DNA of 64,000 nucleotides from Streptomyces sp. NBC_00335 (GCF_036127095.1 NZ_CP108006.1:310001-374000); one strand, 5' to 3'; positions 1 through 8,692 are shown, counted from the stretch's first letter. Made by a program: numbers and translations. The notes: generated by a model from the sequence alone, not told the origin.

Positions 1-2254
1 TGGCGGTGGAGACGTACACGCTCGCCGCGTAGGTGCCCGGCGCGAGGCCGGTGAGCTGCTGCGACACGGAGGTGGCGCCCTGCCCGACGGTCAGCTGCGA
101 CTGGCCCACCGCGTTGCGTGTGACGGACGCGGCCCCGGCGACCGTCCACTTCGACAGGTTTCCGGAGGTGAAGCCCGGGTCGCGGACGGGGCCTCCCTCG
201 CCGAATCCGGCGTCCGCCTGGGCGGGCGCCGCGGACGGGTAGACCACGTAGGGGGTCTTCGCCGCGGCGGTGACGGTGACCTTGCCGCCGGTCACCGGGA
301 GGTCCGAGACCAGGACGCGGCCCTGGTCGGTGAGCTTGTACAGCTTTGCCGTGCCGTTCTGGGCCCAGGAGGCGGGCACGTTCCAGGTGGAGGTGCCGCC
401 CGCGCCGCTCCAGTGGTAGAGCTTGGACTCTCCGCTCTGGTTCCAGGGGAGCAGGTAGGTGTCGCCGATCAGGACGGGATGGCCGTCCTTGCTGATGGTG
501 CGGGTGTTGCCGCTCAGGGTGGCGCTGACTCCGCCGTCGAAGTCGATGCGGTTCGCGGCCCACTTGCGGATGGTGAAGCCCTGGAGGTACTTGGTGGGCA
601 GGTTGGTGGTGAAGGTGGTGTTGATGAAGTTCGCGAAGTCCTTGGTGCCCTGCCAGCCCTCGTAGGCGGTCAGGGTGCCGCCGCCGAGCAGCGGGTGTCC
701 GGCGATCCAGTCGTCACGCTGCTGGTTGCGGATGAAGCGCACCACCTGGGAGTTGACCCCCTTGTAGTTGCTGCCGCCGTAGTTGAGGTCGTTGGCCCAG
801 TGGGACCAGAGGGACTGGTCCTCGAACTTGTCGGGGAACTCGGTGGTGAGCTGGTAGCCGAGGCCGTTGATCTCGCGGGCCAGCGCCTGGGAGGTGTAGC
901 CGTCTCCGTACCAGGTGTCCACGTAGAGGAACTTCAAGTCCGGTGCCACCGCCTTGAGTTCCTGCAGGCGGGCCAGGCGTTTGCCGCTGGTGCCGTCCAG
1001 CCGGTAGTTGAGGTGGTAGGACTGGTCGAGGTAGTCCCATCCCTTGTCGGCGCCGCCGTTGTTGAGGAGCGTCGGGTCGAAGGTGCGGGCGACCGGGTAG
1101 GCCTCGGTGTCGTTGATGTGCACGCCGATGTCGGCGTTGTAGCCGGCGCCCGCCGCGACGAGGGTGTTCAGGTCGGTGGCGCCGCCCTGCCGGGTGCCGA
1201 CCAGCCCGTAGTCGGGGTGGGCCGAGTCGTGGCCCTCGGAACCGTAGCCCTTGAGCAGGACGAACTGGCCGAGCCCGTCGGTGGCCCGGGCCACACGCTT
1301 GGTCTCGTCCAGGGTCTGGAGGAAGGGGTGCGTGGCCTGGGAGGCGAAGTTGTACGGGATGCGCTGCACCACTCGGCGGGCGGTGTCCTGCCAGCCCTGG
1401 GGGCTGGTCATGATCGAGCGGAAGGCGATGGCTCCGTCCTGCCAGTCCACGGTGGAGTCGGCGTTGCGGTCCCCGGTCACCACCACCTTGGCGTAGGGCA
1501 GCGGTTCGGTGCCCGGCGCGCCGGCGGCCCGGTGCAGCCAGTCGCCGCTCCACAGACCGGCCCTGCGGTAGCCGGACTTGGCCACGGTCTGCTTCTGGAT
1601 CCGTCCGCTGTCCGCCGCGTTCTGGCCGGACGGGTTGTCGTAGGAGGAGTTCGTGGCGATCGACGCGGCGAGTGAACCGGTGTTGAGGATCGCGTACATG
1701 GCCCCCTGCGGGGAGCCGTCCGCCGTCGTGCCCGAGGTGAGGGTGGTGAAGGTGTCGCCGGTGCCGGTGGTGTTGGTGTTCATGCGGGTGGTCTCGACGG
1801 CGGCGCCGGGCTGGGCGCTGCGCACCGACACCAGGTTGTGCTGCGGGATCGACAGCGAGGTGATGGGTACGGCGCTGTCCGCGATCGAGGTGACGGCGAA
1901 GGTGAGGGTGCTGCCGCTGACGGACAGGGTGGCCTTGACCGTGTCCCCGTTGGTGAAGGCCAGCGTGTAGTCGACGTGGTCGGCCGAGACGGCGCTGGTC
2001 ACGGCCGGGGTCTGCGCGGAGCCGTTGAGGTTCACCTGGGTGAGGGGGTCCTCGTTGCCGTAGAGGACGGCGCCGGTGGCCTGGTCGGTGTACTGGACGA
2101 CCCGGGGGAAGGCCGTGTCGACCTGCACGGCGAGGGCGGGTGAGGCGATGGTGACGGTCCCGGCGGCGGTGGCCGGCACCGCGGCGGCCACCAGCGTGGT
2201 GCCGAGGCCCAGGGCGGCGGCGCAGAGGAGGGACGTGGGGCGGAGCGGTCTCAT
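1..2254 (-). CDS. Secreted GH101 endo-alpha-N-acetylgalactosaminidase (3' end outside window)
   Basis: An open frame runs from an ATG at 2254 to the window edge (about 751 codons, C-terminus missing). It begins with a Sec signal peptide (MRPLRP, hydrophobic core, ATAAG cleavage region). The middle matches GH101, which releases Gal-beta-1,3-GalNAc from mucin-type O-glycans: a DIGVHINDTEAYP stretch, then KFLYVDTWYGDG with Asp446 as the likely nucleophile, then TTEFPDKFED with Glu472 as candidate acid/base. The spacing between these two is somewhat shorter than I recall for characterised enzymes, so the Glu assignment is tentative. After about residue 670 the sequence becomes a carbohydrate-binding-like beta-sandwich (GFTSGNLSKWTVAG). 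It is the second gene after the glycosidase-like protein at 2425-4443, and probably shares the ROK-controlled promoter. Confidence 0.88.
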   Translation of the reverse strand, partial: MRPLRPTSLLCAAALGLGTTLVAAAVPATAAGTVTIASPALAVQVDTAFPRVVQYTDQATGAVLYGNEDPLTQVNLNGSAQTPAVTSAVSADHVDYTLAFTNGDTVKATLSVSGSTLTFAVTSIADSAVPITSLSIPQHNLVSVRSAQPGAAVETTRMNTNTTGTGDTFTTLTSGTTADGSPQGAMYAILNTGSLAASIATNSSYDNPSGQNAADSGRIQKQTVAKSGYRRAGLWSGDWLHRAAGAPGTEPLPYAKVVVTGDRNADSTVDWQDGAIAFRSIMTSPQGWQDTARRVVQRIPYNFASQATHPFLQTLDETKRVARATDGLGQFVLLKGYGSEGHDSAHPDYGLVGTRQGGATDLNTLVAAGAGYNADIGVHINDTEAYPVARTFDPTLLNNGGADKGWDYLDQSYHLNYRLDGTSGKRLARLQELKAVAPDLKFLYVDTWYGDGYTSQALAREINGLGYQLTTEFPDKFEDQSLWSHWANDLNYGGSNYKGVNSQVVRFIRNQQRDDWIAGHPLLGGGTLTAYEGWQGTKDFANFINTTFTTNLPTKYLQGFTIRKWAANRIDFDGGVSATLSGNTRTISKDGHPVLIGDTYLLPWNQSGESKLYHWSGAGGTSTWNVPASWAQNGTAKLYKLTDQGRVLVSDLPVTGGKVTVTAAAKTPYVVYPSAAPAQADAGFGEGGPVRDPGFTSGNLSKWTVAGAASVTRNAVGQSQLTVGQGATSVSQQLTGLAPGTYAASVYVSTA

Positions 2255-2272
2255 GGGACTCCCTGGTGGTGG

Positions 2273-2385
2273 GTCCGGTACGGGTTCCTTGCGGGGGTTC
2301 GGTACGGGGCCTTGCGGGGGTCGGTACGGAGGTCTCGCGCGGGTCGGCACGGGGTTCTGTGCGGTCGGTACGGCGCCTTGCGCGT
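2273..2385. repeat. Degenerate tandem repeat, about 23-bp unit, five copies
   Basis: Between two same-strand genes, units of 22-24 bp built around GGTCGGTACGGGGCCTTGCG repeat about five times with drift. It separates the GH101 start from the upstream stop, so it lies in the presumed GH101 leader. Function unknown; it could be slippage-derived spacer or form RNA structure. Confidence 0.7.
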
Positions 2386-2424
2386 GGGCTTACGGGCCCC
2401 CGGGCGGGGTGTCGGGCCGGTGGG

Positions 2425-4443
2425 TCACCAGCGCAGGACGGCCCAGCCCCGGTGGGGCAGTTCGGGGTCCAGGCGCAGGGTGCGGTCCTGCCGTTCGGTG
2501 TCCGCCGGGCGGGGCTCGGCGAGGGGCGCCAGGACGGTGGCCGCGACCGCGACCGCGTCCGGGAGGGCGGGCAGGTGCACCGTCGGCCGGGCGGGGTCCT
2601 GGCAGCCGTTGGCCACGGTCAGGGTGGTGACTCCGTCCGCGTACGAGAGGTGCGGGATCAGGTACGGGCCGCCGCTGACCAGGGGGAGGCGGGGATCCTC
2701 CCCCTCCAGGAAGCGGACCGTGCGGTGCAGCAGCCGCTGCGCGTGGTCGTCGGCCGGCAGCGCGCGGGGGTCGGTCGCGGCGAGTACGGCGACGCGTCCG
2801 CCGAGGGCGTTGGTGAAGACGGTGCGGCCCGCCCCCCAGGCGCGGCCGTCCGGGGTGCGGACCTCGCTCCACCGCAGGGCCCCGGGTGCCTCCCGGAGCC
2901 GGGCCAGGGCGGGTTGGGTGTTGACGCTGAGGAGGAGGCCCGCGAGGTCCCCGCCCGCTGCGGCGCACAGCTGCTCGGTGGCGTACGGGCCCGGTCCCCC
3001 GACGGTGGCGGCCGGGGCCTCCCGGTCCACCGGATCGGCCGCGGCCAGCCCGATGAGGGGGCCGAAGCCGCGCCGGTGCAGGATCGTCGCGGCGGTCCCG
3101 TCGAGCAGCAGCCCTCCGGCCAGCAGGGCCCGTACCGCCTGATCGTCGAAGGCCCAGGCCGCGGGGCCGAACAGGGCCTGGACCGGAGCCGGTTCGGCCG
3201 TGACGGGCACTCCGTAGCGCAGCAGGAAATCGGCCGCCGGGCCCGGGTCCACGGCCAGCTCGCCCAAGCCCGCGCCGTGCGCCCGTACGTGGGCGGCGGC
3301 GTCCTGGGCGAAGGGCAGGCCGACGCCCAGGGTGCGCTGTCCGCGCGGATGCTGCCGGCGGACGTGGTCCAGGGCGGGCCGGGCGCGGCGCAGCAGTTCG
3401 GCGATCCGGGGGTGGCGGCCGGGGCTCGCTCCGTGCAGGGGGTACAGGTTGAGCAGGAGGGCGTCGGCCCCGGAGAGCTGGGCGGCGACCATCTCGGACC
3501 AGGTCTGGACATCGGATTTGGACCAGGCGGTGTGCGGCCAGTTCTCGATCTCCGGCTCGCTGTCCACGAACTCGGGCCGCAGGGAGCGCTGGAGTTCCGG
3601 CATCCACAGCTGCCGGGCGAGTTCGCGTCCGGGGGCGTCGGCGTACGGGGCGAAGTGCGGGCGGTGCGCGGCGCGGCCCCCGGGGGCCAGGGCCCCGAAG
3701 AGCGCGCCCCAGTCCCGGCCCTCCACGGAGGCGGCGTCCAGGCCCGAGCTCATCAGCCCGGTCCGGGAGCGGCCGCCCGAGCGCCGGTGCACTTCGACGG
3801 CCACCTGCGCGGCCACCTCCTGCTGCGCGGTCCGCCAGACCCGTTGCCACAGGGCCCGGAGCGGGTGCGGGGGGCCGGGGGCGGTGAGTGCGGAGACGAG
3901 CTCCGGTCGGGGGACCGGGCGTCCGGCGAGGGCGGCCAGCCGGTCGAGCATGAGGGGTTCGAAACCGCCGCCCCAGCCGAGCGGGGCGTGGTTGTGGAAG
4001 CGGAAGTCGTCCTCCAGCCACAGGACGCGGAAGCCCAGCTCGGCGAAGCGTCCGTAGTGTCCGGTCAGCCAGGCGCGCCAGCGCGGGCAGGCGAAGGAGG
4101 CCTGGGACGTGGAGACTTCCCCGGCCGGGGACACCATCGGGGCGAAGCCGTGGGTGTCGGTGCGGCCCCGGTCGGCGTGGCCCGTGGTCACCCAGGGGTT
4201 GAGGCTCACGTCCAGGCCGGCGCCGAGGAGGACCTCTTGCGCGGTGGCCGCGGCCTCGTACCAGAGGTCCTCGTGGGGTCCGGTGAGATGCCCGGTGAAG
4301 TGCTCCTCGGCCCCGAGGAGCAGCACCACTTCCGCCACACCCGCGTCGGTGCAGGTCTTGGCCAGTTCGGCCGCCGTGGCCGCGACGGCGTCCGTGCCTT
4401 CGTACGGATGGATCTGGAACCGCAGGTGGTACCGGGCATTCAC
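2425..4443 (-). CDS. Uncharacterised glycoside-hydrolase-like protein
   Basis: A 672-residue soluble protein with no signal peptide or membrane segment. I do not recognise a named family. Several features suggest a TIM-barrel glycosidase of the GH42/GH-A type: an acidic strand-end motif WLEDDFRFHNH near residue 140, a second acidic motif SEPEIENWPHTAW near residue 295, and Trp/His-rich segments, with a beta-sandwich-like tail (HRGWAVLRW) at the C-terminus. Which acids are catalytic cannot be read from sequence alone. It is transcribed away from the ROK regulator at 4623 and precedes the GH101 gene. That context fits intracellular or surface processing of the O-glycan disaccharide or GalNAc, which is inference from neighbours only. 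Confidence 0.8.
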   Translation of the reverse strand: MNARYHLRFQIHPYEGTDAVAATAAELAKTCTDAGVAEVVLLLGAEEHFTGHLTGPHEDLWYEAAATAQEVLLGAGLDVSLNPWVTTGHADRGRTDTHGFAPMVSPAGEVSTSQASFACPRWRAWLTGHYGRFAELGFRVLWLEDDFRFHNHAPLGWGGGFEPLMLDRLAALAGRPVPRPELVSALTAPGPPHPLRALWQRVWRTAQQEVAAQVAVEVHRRSGGRSRTGLMSSGLDAASVEGRDWGALFGALAPGGRAAHRPHFAPYADAPGRELARQLWMPELQRSLRPEFVDSEPEIENWPHTAWSKSDVQTWSEMVAAQLSGADALLLNLYPLHGASPGRHPRIAELLRRARPALDHVRRQHPRGQRTLGVGLPFAQDAAAHVRAHGAGLGELAVDPGPAADFLLRYGVPVTAEPAPVQALFGPAAWAFDDQAVRALLAGGLLLDGTAATILHRRGFGPLIGLAAADPVDREAPAATVGGPGPYATEQLCAAAGGDLAGLLLSVNTQPALARLREAPGALRWSEVRTPDGRAWGAGRTVFTNALGGRVAVLAATDPRALPADDHAQRLLHRTVRFLEGEDPRLPLVSGGPYLIPHLSYADGVTTLTVANGCQDPARPTVHLPALPDAVAVAATVLAPLAEPRPADTERQDRTLRLDPELPHRGWAVLRW

Positions 4444-4492
4444 GCCGTGGGCCTCCTCGCCGTCAGCTCGCGGCCGAACTCACCGCCGCAGC

Positions 4493-4520
4493 AATTAGTT
4501 TGGTTAGGATCTGAATTAAT
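4493..4520. promoter_or_regulatory. Candidate ROK operator in divergent promoter region
   Basis: An AT-rich island in otherwise about 75% GC DNA, between the divergent starts at 4443 and 4623. It reads AATTAG-TTTGGTTAGGAT-CTGAATT, an imperfect inverted repeat, with the GTTAGGA core often seen in operators of Streptomyces ROK regulators. It probably binds the product of 4623-5939. Exact boundaries are not certain. Confidence 0.5.
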
Positions 4521-4622
4521 GAGAGTCCCGTCAACCCCGCGTGCCGCATCCGCTCCGGAAGGGGGCAGCGGGACCCGGGGGCACGGGTGGCAGACTCTCG
4601 GGGACGGCAGTGAGGAGCACCG

Positions 4623-5939
4623 GTGAGGACTGATCCACGAAGCACGCAGCGCAGCGACGACGGGGGCGGGCGGGGTGACGCCGGCATCGGACCCGTCGTG
4701 ATCAACGGCCCGGCCAGGCCGGCCGGGAGGGCCTCCATCCGCCGCGCCAACCTCGGTCTCGTACTGCGCCTCCTGCGCGACGCCGGACCGCGCTCACGCG
4801 CGCGGATCGCCGATGACGCGGGGCTGCCGAGGCCCACGGTCACCGGGCTGGTCACCGAGCTCATCGAGCTCGGCCTGGTGTGCGAGGGGGACGCGGAACG
4901 GGACGGCTCGGTGGGCCGCCCGGGCCAGAGCGTCCGGATCGACGGGCGCGCCCTGTGCGGGATCGGCCTGGAGATCAACGTCGACTACCTGGCCGCCGTT
5001 GCCCTCACCCTGGGCGGGGACACCGTCTTCGAACGGCGGGTCGCCATGGACGTCCGCGGCGCCGGACCCGAGGCCGTCCTGGACTGCGCCGCCGAGCTGG
5101 TCCGTGAGGCCCTCGGCGTCCTCGACGCCGCCGCGATCGCCACGGCCGGGGTCACCGTCGCCGCCCCCGGGGTCGTCGACATCGCCGCGGGCACCGTCGT
5201 CTACGCCGCGAACATCGACTGGCACGACGTGGAGGCGGTCAGCGGGATCCGCGCCCGCCTGGGGCGCGGGGCTCCCCCGCTGCGCCTGGAGAACGACGCC
5301 AAACTCGGCGCGGTGGCGGAGTACTTGGAGGCCTCCGCGGCCGGCATCCACGACCTGATCTACGTCACCGGCGAGACGGGCGTGGGCGGCGGCATCATCA
5401 GCGGTGGCCGCCTCCACCGCGGCGCCGCCGGCTTCGCCGGGGAGATCGGCCACATGCCGCTCGACCCGGGCGGCGCGCTCTGCGCCTGCGGGCGCCGGGG
5501 CTGCTGGGAGACCATGGTCGGCCTCACGGCCCTGCTGCGGCACGCCGCCGCCCCCGAGGATCCCGTACACGACCCCTCCCTCGACCTGGAGGCGCGGCTC
5601 ACGGACCTCCAGGCACGGGCGGCCGCCGGGGACGCCCGCACCCTGGAGGCCCTGGACCGGGTCGCGGACGGGCTCGGCCTCGGGCTGGCACTGCTGGCGG
5701 ACGTCCTGAACCCGCGCGCGGTCGTGCTCGGCGGGTACTTCACCTACTTCGGCGACCGGCTCGCCCCGCGGGTGGAGCGGCTGATGGCCGAACGCGTGAT
5801 GGCCCCGGACACGGGCGGCTGCCGTCTCCTGCTGTCCACCCTCGGCTTCACCGCCCCGGCCCGCGGCGGTGCGCTGCTGGCCCTCGACCCGGTGTACGAG
5901 GACCCGGCGCAGACCGTGGCGACGGCCACGGGGGCCTGA
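4623..5939 (+). CDS. ROK-family transcriptional regulator
   Basis: A 438-residue ROK (repressor, ORF, kinase) protein. It starts at GTG 4623, five bases after GAGGAG. An N-terminal winged helix-turn-helix spans about residues 35-90 (RRANLGLVLRLLRDAGPRSRARIADDAGLPRPTVTGLVTELIELGLV). The sugar-kinase-like domain follows, with the ENDAKLGAVAEY and GVGGGIISGG motifs and the ROK zinc/sugar motif GHMPLDPGG-CACGRRGCWE near residue 290. The HTH makes this a regulator rather than a glucokinase. It is divergent from the glycosidase-like/GH101 pair, with an AT-rich candidate operator between them, so it probably represses those genes until a sugar (GalNAc or Gal-beta-1,3-GalNAc would fit) is present. 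Confidence 0.93.
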   Translation: MRTDPRSTQRSDDGGGRGDAGIGPVVINGPARPAGRASIRRANLGLVLRLLRDAGPRSRARIADDAGLPRPTVTGLVTELIELGLVCEGDAERDGSVGRPGQSVRIDGRALCGIGLEINVDYLAAVALTLGGDTVFERRVAMDVRGAGPEAVLDCAAELVREALGVLDAAAIATAGVTVAAPGVVDIAAGTVVYAANIDWHDVEAVSGIRARLGRGAPPLRLENDAKLGAVAEYLEASAAGIHDLIYVTGETGVGGGIISGGRLHRGAAGFAGEIGHMPLDPGGALCACGRRGCWETMVGLTALLRHAAAPEDPVHDPSLDLEARLTDLQARAAAGDARTLEALDRVADGLGLGLALLADVLNPRAVVLGGYFTYFGDRLAPRVERLMAERVMAPDTGGCRLLLSTLGFTAPARGGALLALDPVYEDPAQTVATATGA

Positions 5940-5993
5940 CCTCGGAGGGGGAAGCCGGGGCCGGCCTGACCTCGGAGGGGGAGGCCGGGGCCC
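5934..5993. repeat. 30-bp tandem duplication covering the ROK stop codon
   Basis: GCCTGACCTCGGAGGGGGAA recurs exactly 30 bp later with one A-to-G change (GCCTGAC at 5934 and at 5964). The first copy contains the TGA stop (5937-5939), so the second copy is an untranslated duplicate of the gene end. Confidence 0.85.
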
Positions 5994-6005
5994 GAGACCC
6001 CGGCC
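5983..6005. terminator. Stem-loop between convergent genes
   Basis: GGCCGGGG (5983-5990) and CCCCGGCC (5998-6005) form an 8-bp perfect stem with a 7-nt loop, about 45 bp after the ROK stop and before the convergent gene end at 6090. There is no U-tract, as is usual in Streptomyces. Confidence 0.5.
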
Positions 6006-6089
6006 GCCGGGCGTACCCGCGTCACCGGCAGCGCTCACGCCCCGACGTCGCCGCCGGGCCCGCTCACGCCACACGTCACCGCCGGTGCC

Positions 6090-6641
6090 TCACTCCCCCT
6101 CGGCCCAGAACGGCCGGGCCCGGAGGGACGCGGCGCGCACCGCGTCCCCGTCCAGGACCAGGACGGCGTCCCGCAGCCCGCGTTCCGGCCACGCGCACGA
6201 CAGCGTGAGCGGGCCCGGCGGCGGCAGCGGCCGGATCCACAAGGTCAGGCGCACGTCCCCGCCACCGTCCGGGCCGCCCCAGCTGCCCTCGTACCCGCTG
6301 ACGACCATCGTCGGTCCGCGCCCGTCCCGCGGGCCGGTCGTCTCGTCCTGCACCACGTCCCGGCCGTCGGCGAGCCGGAGACGGAATTCCGGTTGCGCGG
6401 GCCCGTCGGGGCCCAGGGGATCGGGCTCCCGCCCAACGGGGTTCGAGGACGCCCCGCGCGCGTGGGCTTCCACGTCGATCTCCAGGCCGACCGGGTGGGC
6501 CAGGACCTGCCGGGCCACCACCACGACCCCGTCCGTCCGGCCGATCACCACCGGTCCCGCGACGTGTCCGCCGATCATCCGCGGCGGTGACCGCCACTCG
6601 GGCAGATCGCCGGTACTCCCCTTAGCCGAATCGTCAACCAT
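6090..6641 (-). CDS. Conserved hypothetical protein
   Basis: About 183 residues, beginning MVDDSAKG. I chose the ATG at 6641 because the longer frame to 6725 adds a low-complexity Gly/Pro stretch. No obvious ribosome site precedes it. It is soluble, beta-rich and acidic, with segments such as GPVVIGRTDGVVVVARQVLAHPVGLEIDVEAHARG and MVVSGYEGSWGG. Small proteins of this type occur widely in Streptomyces without an assigned role. It is divergent from the exopolysaccharide operon and convergent with the ROK gene. No function is proposed. Confidence 0.7.
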   Translation of the reverse strand: MVDDSAKGSTGDLPEWRSPPRMIGGHVAGPVVIGRTDGVVVVARQVLAHPVGLEIDVEAHARGASSNPVGREPDPLGPDGPAQPEFRLRLADGRDVVQDETTGPRDGRGPTMVVSGYEGSWGGPDGGGDVRLTLWIRPLPPPGPLTLSCAWPERGLRDAVLVLDGDAVRAASLRARPFWAEGE

Positions 6642-6806
6642 GATCAGAGCGTAGCCAGTTGGGGTGGCCCCGGTACGGCCGAAGCAGAACGCCGCCGCAA
6701 GGCCCGGCCGGCCCGGCCCGGCCACGCAAGTCTTCGACGCCTGTTCACTCCCCCGTGACCTGCATCTTCCCGGCGGGGGCGGTGTGGGCGGTCAAATAAT
6801 CAGAGC

Positions 6807-6822
6807 ACAGGTCTGGACCATA
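6807..6822. promoter_or_regulatory. DasR-box-like palindrome 1
   Basis: Reads ACAGGTCTGGACCATA and contains the palindrome GGTCTGGACC. It agrees at 11 of 16 positions with the Streptomyces dre consensus AGTGGTCTAGACCACT bound by the GlcNAc-responsive GntR regulator DasR. It is about 120 bp upstream of the GT2 start. Confidence 0.45.
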
Positions 6823-6873
6823 TGAGATGCGCCAATCCCGTGGCCGATTGGCCTTGTTGGCCGCGCTGAAACA

Positions 6874-6889
6874 ATTGGTCTATACCTTT
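6874..6889. promoter_or_regulatory. DasR-box-like palindrome 2
   Basis: Reads ATTGGTCTATACCTTT, 12 of 16 positions matching the dre consensus, and lies 52 bp upstream of the GT2 start. A second dre-like site in the same intergenic region strengthens both calls. Other HutC-type GntR proteins use similar TGGTCTA/TAGACCA half-sites. Confidence 0.5.
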
Positions 6890-6941
6890 GACGCTATGGT
6901 GGCCACCTGAAACAGGCGCAAAAACAGCTGTTGAGGGATTT

Positions 6942-8678
6942 ATGACCTTGTCTCACCTTCCGCAACCTCCTTCCGACGAAGAGCTCTACTGGTACTTCGG
7001 CCCGCAACGGCGCTGGGTCCTGATCAGCACCAGCCTCGCCTTCGTCTTCACCGCCGCGACCATGTTCACCTTCGCGCTGCGCACCCCGGCCCTGTGGGCC
7101 TTCCTCGCCGTCCTGGGGCTCAACCTGGTGGCCCTCGTGCTCTCCTCGGTGAACAGCCTGCGCCAGCGCAGGCTGACCCGGCCCTCCCACGAGGTGCTCG
7201 TACGCGCCTGGCAGCCCGCCCGACTGCCGGGAGTGGACCTCTACTTGCCGACCTGCGGGGAGCCGCTCGCCATCCTGGACAACGCCTACCGCGCGGTCTC
7301 GGCCGTCGACTGGCCCGGCTCACTCACCACTTGGGTCCTGGACGACGCCGACCGGCCCGAAGTCGCCGCACTGGCGGCCTCGTACGGGTACGAGTACGTC
7401 GTACGGCCCGACCGGGGACACCTGAAGAAGGCCGGGAACCTCAATCACGCACTGACCCTGAGCAGTGCCGAGTTCATCGCCATCCTCGACGCCGACTTCG
7501 CACCCCGGCCGGACTTCCTGCGCCATCTCGTGCCCTATCTGGCCGACCCGGGCGTCGGGATCGTGCAGAGCCCGCAGTGCTTCGACACCGACGGCACCAT
7601 GGGCTGGGTCCAGCGGGCCGCGGGCTCCGCCCAGGAGTGGTTCTTCCGCTGGATCCAGCCCTCCCGCGACGCCAGCGACGCCGCCATCTGCTGCGGCAGC
7701 AACGCCGTCTACCGGCGCGCCGCCATCGACCTGGCCGGCGGCTTCGCCCGCCTCGACCACAGCGAGGACCTGTACACCGGCCTCGCCCTGCACGCCCAGG
7801 GGTTCCGCACCGTGTACGTGCCGGTGCTGGTCGCCAAGGGCACCTCCCCCGACGAGGTCACCTCCTTCGTCAACCAGCAGTACCGGTGGGCGATGGGCAA
7901 CCTCCACCTGCTCACCTCGCCCGTCCTGCGGGGCATGGGCGCGCCCTGGCGGATGCGGCTGTGCTTCTACGAGGGCATCGTCGGCTACCTGGCCGCCGCC
8001 GTGAACACCTTCGCGGCGCCGCTGCCGCCCCTGGTGATGATGTTCTGGTACCCGGACGACATCCGGCCCTGGCACGTGCTGCCGCTGCTCGCCCCGCTGT
8101 GGCTCTGGCACGTGCTGCTGCCGCGGATCAGCCGGACCCGCTGGCGGGTGGAAGTGATCCGGGCGAACGTCCTGACGAGCGTCGCCGCCGCCACCGCCTT
8201 CCTGCACACGCTGCGCGGCCGCAGCGCCGACTGGGTGCCCACCGGCACCCGGGGCCCCGCACGTTCCGGCGGGATGGCCCGCCGGGTGGTGGGCGTCTCG
8301 CTGATCTGGCTGGTCCTGTCCAACGGCGCGGCCGGGACGGGCCTGGCGCTGGCCGTGGCCCGCAACGGCTGGGAGCCCAACTGGGGTCTGCTCCTCTACT
8401 TCGTGGTGCAGTGCCAGATCAACGGCCCGCTGGTCCGCGACCTGATCGCCGAGCTGCGTCCGGGGACGCGCTCCGGGCGGGTGCGGACCGCCGCGGAGTC
8501 CGGCCCGGCTCCGGCCGGCGGCCGCCCGCGCAGCCTCGTACGGGCCTTCGCCGACCGCTCCCGCAGCGGCGTCCTGCCACGCCGCTGGCCCGAGACCCTC
8601 GCCGCCTCGGCGGTGCTCCTGCTCACCGGCCTGCTGGCATCCGGGTGGGTCAACCCCATGCTTCCCTGGCTGAGTTGA
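6942..8678 (+). CDS. Cellulose-synthase-like family 2 glycosyltransferase
   Basis: A 578-residue membrane synthase. The start at ATG 6942 has GAGGG five bases upstream; an earlier in-frame codon at 6888 lacks one. Two N-terminal membrane segments (residues about 24-67) are followed by a processive GT2 domain with DDAD (D134-D137), DAD (D183-D185), HSED (E275-D276) and QQYRW (Q312, R315, W316), the D,D,D,QxxRW signature of cellulose, curdlan and hyaluronan synthases. At least four more membrane spans follow from about residue 345. There is no PilZ domain, so no sign of c-di-GMP control within the chain. It would polymerise a beta-linked glycan at the membrane and export it. Fourteen bases separate it from the acyltransferase-GH16 fusion. 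The GH16 partner makes a beta-1,3 or mixed-linkage glucan plausible, but the polymer is not determined by sequence. Confidence 0.9.
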   Translation: MTLSHLPQPPSDEELYWYFGPQRRWVLISTSLAFVFTAATMFTFALRTPALWAFLAVLGLNLVALVLSSVNSLRQRRLTRPSHEVLVRAWQPARLPGVDLYLPTCGEPLAILDNAYRAVSAVDWPGSLTTWVLDDADRPEVAALAASYGYEYVVRPDRGHLKKAGNLNHALTLSSAEFIAILDADFAPRPDFLRHLVPYLADPGVGIVQSPQCFDTDGTMGWVQRAAGSAQEWFFRWIQPSRDASDAAICCGSNAVYRRAAIDLAGGFARLDHSEDLYTGLALHAQGFRTVYVPVLVAKGTSPDEVTSFVNQQYRWAMGNLHLLTSPVLRGMGAPWRMRLCFYEGIVGYLAAAVNTFAAPLPPLVMMFWYPDDIRPWHVLPLLAPLWLWHVLLPRISRTRWRVEVIRANVLTSVAAATAFLHTLRGRSADWVPTGTRGPARSGGMARRVVGVSLIWLVLSNGAAGTGLALAVARNGWEPNWGLLLYFVVQCQINGPLVRDLIAELRPGTRSGRVRTAAESGPAPAGGRPRSLVRAFADRSRSGVLPRRWPETLAASAVLLLTGLLASGWVNPMLPWLS

Positions 8679-8692
8679 AAGGCTCCACCTCC

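Noticed and set aside
413-1675. Long plus-strand open frame in the GH101 region
   Set aside because: It is antisense to the GH101 gene, Val/Gly-rich with no recognisable domain. The minus frame has clear catalytic motifs.
2266-4626. A 786-codon plus-strand open frame
   Set aside because: It is antisense to the glycosidase-like gene; composition is low-complexity Arg/Gly/Pro, typical of high-GC shadows.
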